NCBI GenBank assembly: GCA_023374045.1
Contig: CM041781.1
Coordinates: 146,374,982 to 146,438,981, forward strand
Length of the DNA stretch: 64,000 nt
Origin: Limonium bicolor
Lineage: Eukaryota; Streptophyta; Magnoliopsida; Caryophyllales; Plumbaginaceae
Reading direction: 5' to 3'
Part shown: positions 62,840-64,000 of the stretch, in pieces
Position numbering within the stretch: position 1 is the first letter of the stretch
Layout: each line of letters begins with the position of its first letter
The notes under the pieces: generated by a model
The model's input: the letters and a program-made list of their open reading frames with translations, nothing else
Database searches by the model: none
What the model was told of the DNA's origin: nothing
Position numbers and translations under genes: made by a program

Positions 62840-63024
62840 GACTAGAATACCGAGCTTAGGTAAGTACCGAGTTAGGAAATCTAGCAATAGTTACTAAAGT
62901 GAACAGTTATGGTTAGGTTAAAAACTAACTAAGTGTGGAAATACTTTGGAATCGGGAAGACACTACAACCGTTGGACCGATAAGTGTGTAAGCATATTGC
63001 TAATAAATGTTCGTGTGAATTCAG

Positions 63025-64000
63025 ATGTCAGGTAGACCACGTGGTAGAGGCCGCGGATGCGGTACTGATGAAACTGGGGACCAGGGAGAGAACCCTGCGG
63101 CGCAAGTTATGGCCGACGCTGTTGCGGCCGCCGTAACCCAGATGGTCCCACAGTTAGTAGCTACGGTGCAGCAGGGGCAACAGCCCGGAGTTCAACCACC
63201 ACCGCCACCGCCAAGAGAGACCAACTGGGTCAAGGCGTTGGTTGATTTAAGACCACCGTCGTTCAGTGGGGAGACCGACCCTGGTAAGCTGGAGGCGTAC
63301 ATCTCTGAGATGGAGACCGCCTACGAGACCTTGAATGTGCCCGAGGAGGTCAAGGTCCGTCTTGCTGCTTACTACTTGAAGGGTTCGGCACAGAGTTGGT
63401 GGAAGCTAGTGAGGGAGGGCAGAGTTGCTGACCCGACCTTTCAGTGGAGGGAGTACATGGCTCTGCTGCGAGCGAAGTACTACCCGATACATGTGCAAGA
63501 GGCTAAGCGCCTAGAGCTGGACAATCTGAGGCAAGGGGATAAGATGACGGTACATGAGTACTACTCAGCCTTCATCGGACTTATCCACCTGTTACCGGAT
63601 CTGGGTTACTCAGACCGAATTCTAGTGAACCGTTTCTACAACGGACTGAGCTACCGCCTACGCTATGGCATGGGGCCTACTGGATATACTACCTTGCAGG
63701 TAACGAAACAACAGTGGGATGTGAATAAGTATGTACAATGTGTTAATGTGATTATGAGTTTATTTTTGCGGGGCATAACTAACACCCTAAATAATAGGAG
63801 TGCTATCATGCCGCTGCTATAGTAGAGATCACCGTCCGTCTGAGGGACGAGGAAAATGCACTTAAGCGCAAGGCCACGAGCGAGGGTCAAAGCACGCAAG
63901 GGTTTGGGGGTGGAAAGAAGAAAAAGCCATACCCTCAGCCCCAGAAAGGACAGCAACAGGGTGGTAAGGGCCAGGCCCAGACCACCACTGCTGAGGAGCC
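63025..64000 (+). CDS. gag: E6 Gag, two exons, runs off the window (Ty3/Gypsy)
   Basis: Retroelement capsid protein. The ATG at 63025 opens an Arg/Gly-rich N-terminus, a Pro-rich segment, then a Retrotrans_gag domain: LRPPSFSGETDPGKLEAYI (about residues 76-94), SAQSWWKLVREG (about 123-134) and YYPIHVQEAKRLELDNLRQG (about 152-171). The first exon is 225 codons (63025-63699) with no stop. A 98-bp GT-AG intron (63700-63797) follows and the frame resumes with codons for ECYHAA, then a Lys/Gln-rich stretch up to the window end. The intron position matches E2 gag. Without splicing the frame would stop at 63820-63822. No inactivating change is seen, so E6 may be a young and possibly autonomous copy. 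Zinc knuckle and any AlkB exon would lie beyond the window. Confidence 0.88.
63700..63797 (+). other. E6 gag intron (98 bp)
   Basis: TTGCAG|GTAACG donor, AATAATAG|GAGTGCTA acceptor, phase 0. It lies at the same codon as E2 intron 1 (18664-18742), and the acceptor-side exon start is conserved. Confidence 0.8.

Overview
The window is a block of nested transposable elements from a plant nuclear genome, most likely a flowering plant. The evidence is Ty3/Gypsy-type LTR elements primed by initiator-tRNA-Met, Copia remains, and CACTA transposon ends with subterminal repeats. I find no ordinary host gene, tRNA, rRNA or CRISPR array. The species cannot be named from this sequence.

Most of the window belongs to one superfamily of elements with very long LTRs (3.2-4.6 kb). 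In the sense direction the LTRs start TGAAATACCCC and end GGGGTGTTACA. I label the copies as follows. E1 (minus): 3' LTR 1-2689, internal 2690-7631, 5' LTR 7632-12162. A broken Copia gag-pol piece lies at 12163-13173. E2 (plus): 5' LTR 13174-17779, then an intron-containing coding region to 20981. LTR fragments A (20982-25401) and B (25402-28620) follow. E3 (minus): 3' LTR B, internal 28621-33810, 5' LTR C 33811-38322. CACTA remains occupy 38323-40318 and 40768-40902. LTR F is 40903-43090. E4 and E5 (minus) form an LTR-internal-LTR-internal array: D 43091-47655, internal 47656-52798, LTR E 52799-57361, internal 57362-59570. E6 (plus): 5' LTR 59571-62806 and gag running off the end of the window.

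The most unusual content is in E2. Between a Gag with a zinc-knuckle region and the retropepsin lies a complete AlkB-type 2-oxoglutarate/Fe(II) dioxygenase domain (19655-20394) of ALKBH1-like character. It is flanked by splice signals. The donor after gag (19525) is in phase both with the acceptor before AlkB (19654/19655) and with the acceptor before protease (20513/20514). The sequence therefore allows either Gag-AlkB or Gag-Pol to be made by alternative splicing. This copy carries three in-frame stops and lost everything after protease, so it is a relic.

E1, E3 and E4/E5 have internal regions of about 5 kb with no recognisable gag or pol, like non-autonomous large retrotransposon derivatives. 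They nevertheless share small structured elements with compensatory base changes: a hairpin that contains the primer-binding site, hairpins next to both the terminal and an internal polypurine tract, a hairpin with a self-complementary loop, and several others. The LTRs carry an array of roughly 65-70 bp units, each an inverted repeat. The stem sequence differs completely between subfamilies while the pairing is kept. E1 (no genes) and E6 (gag-bearing) share the same stem type, which suggests a parasite/helper pair.
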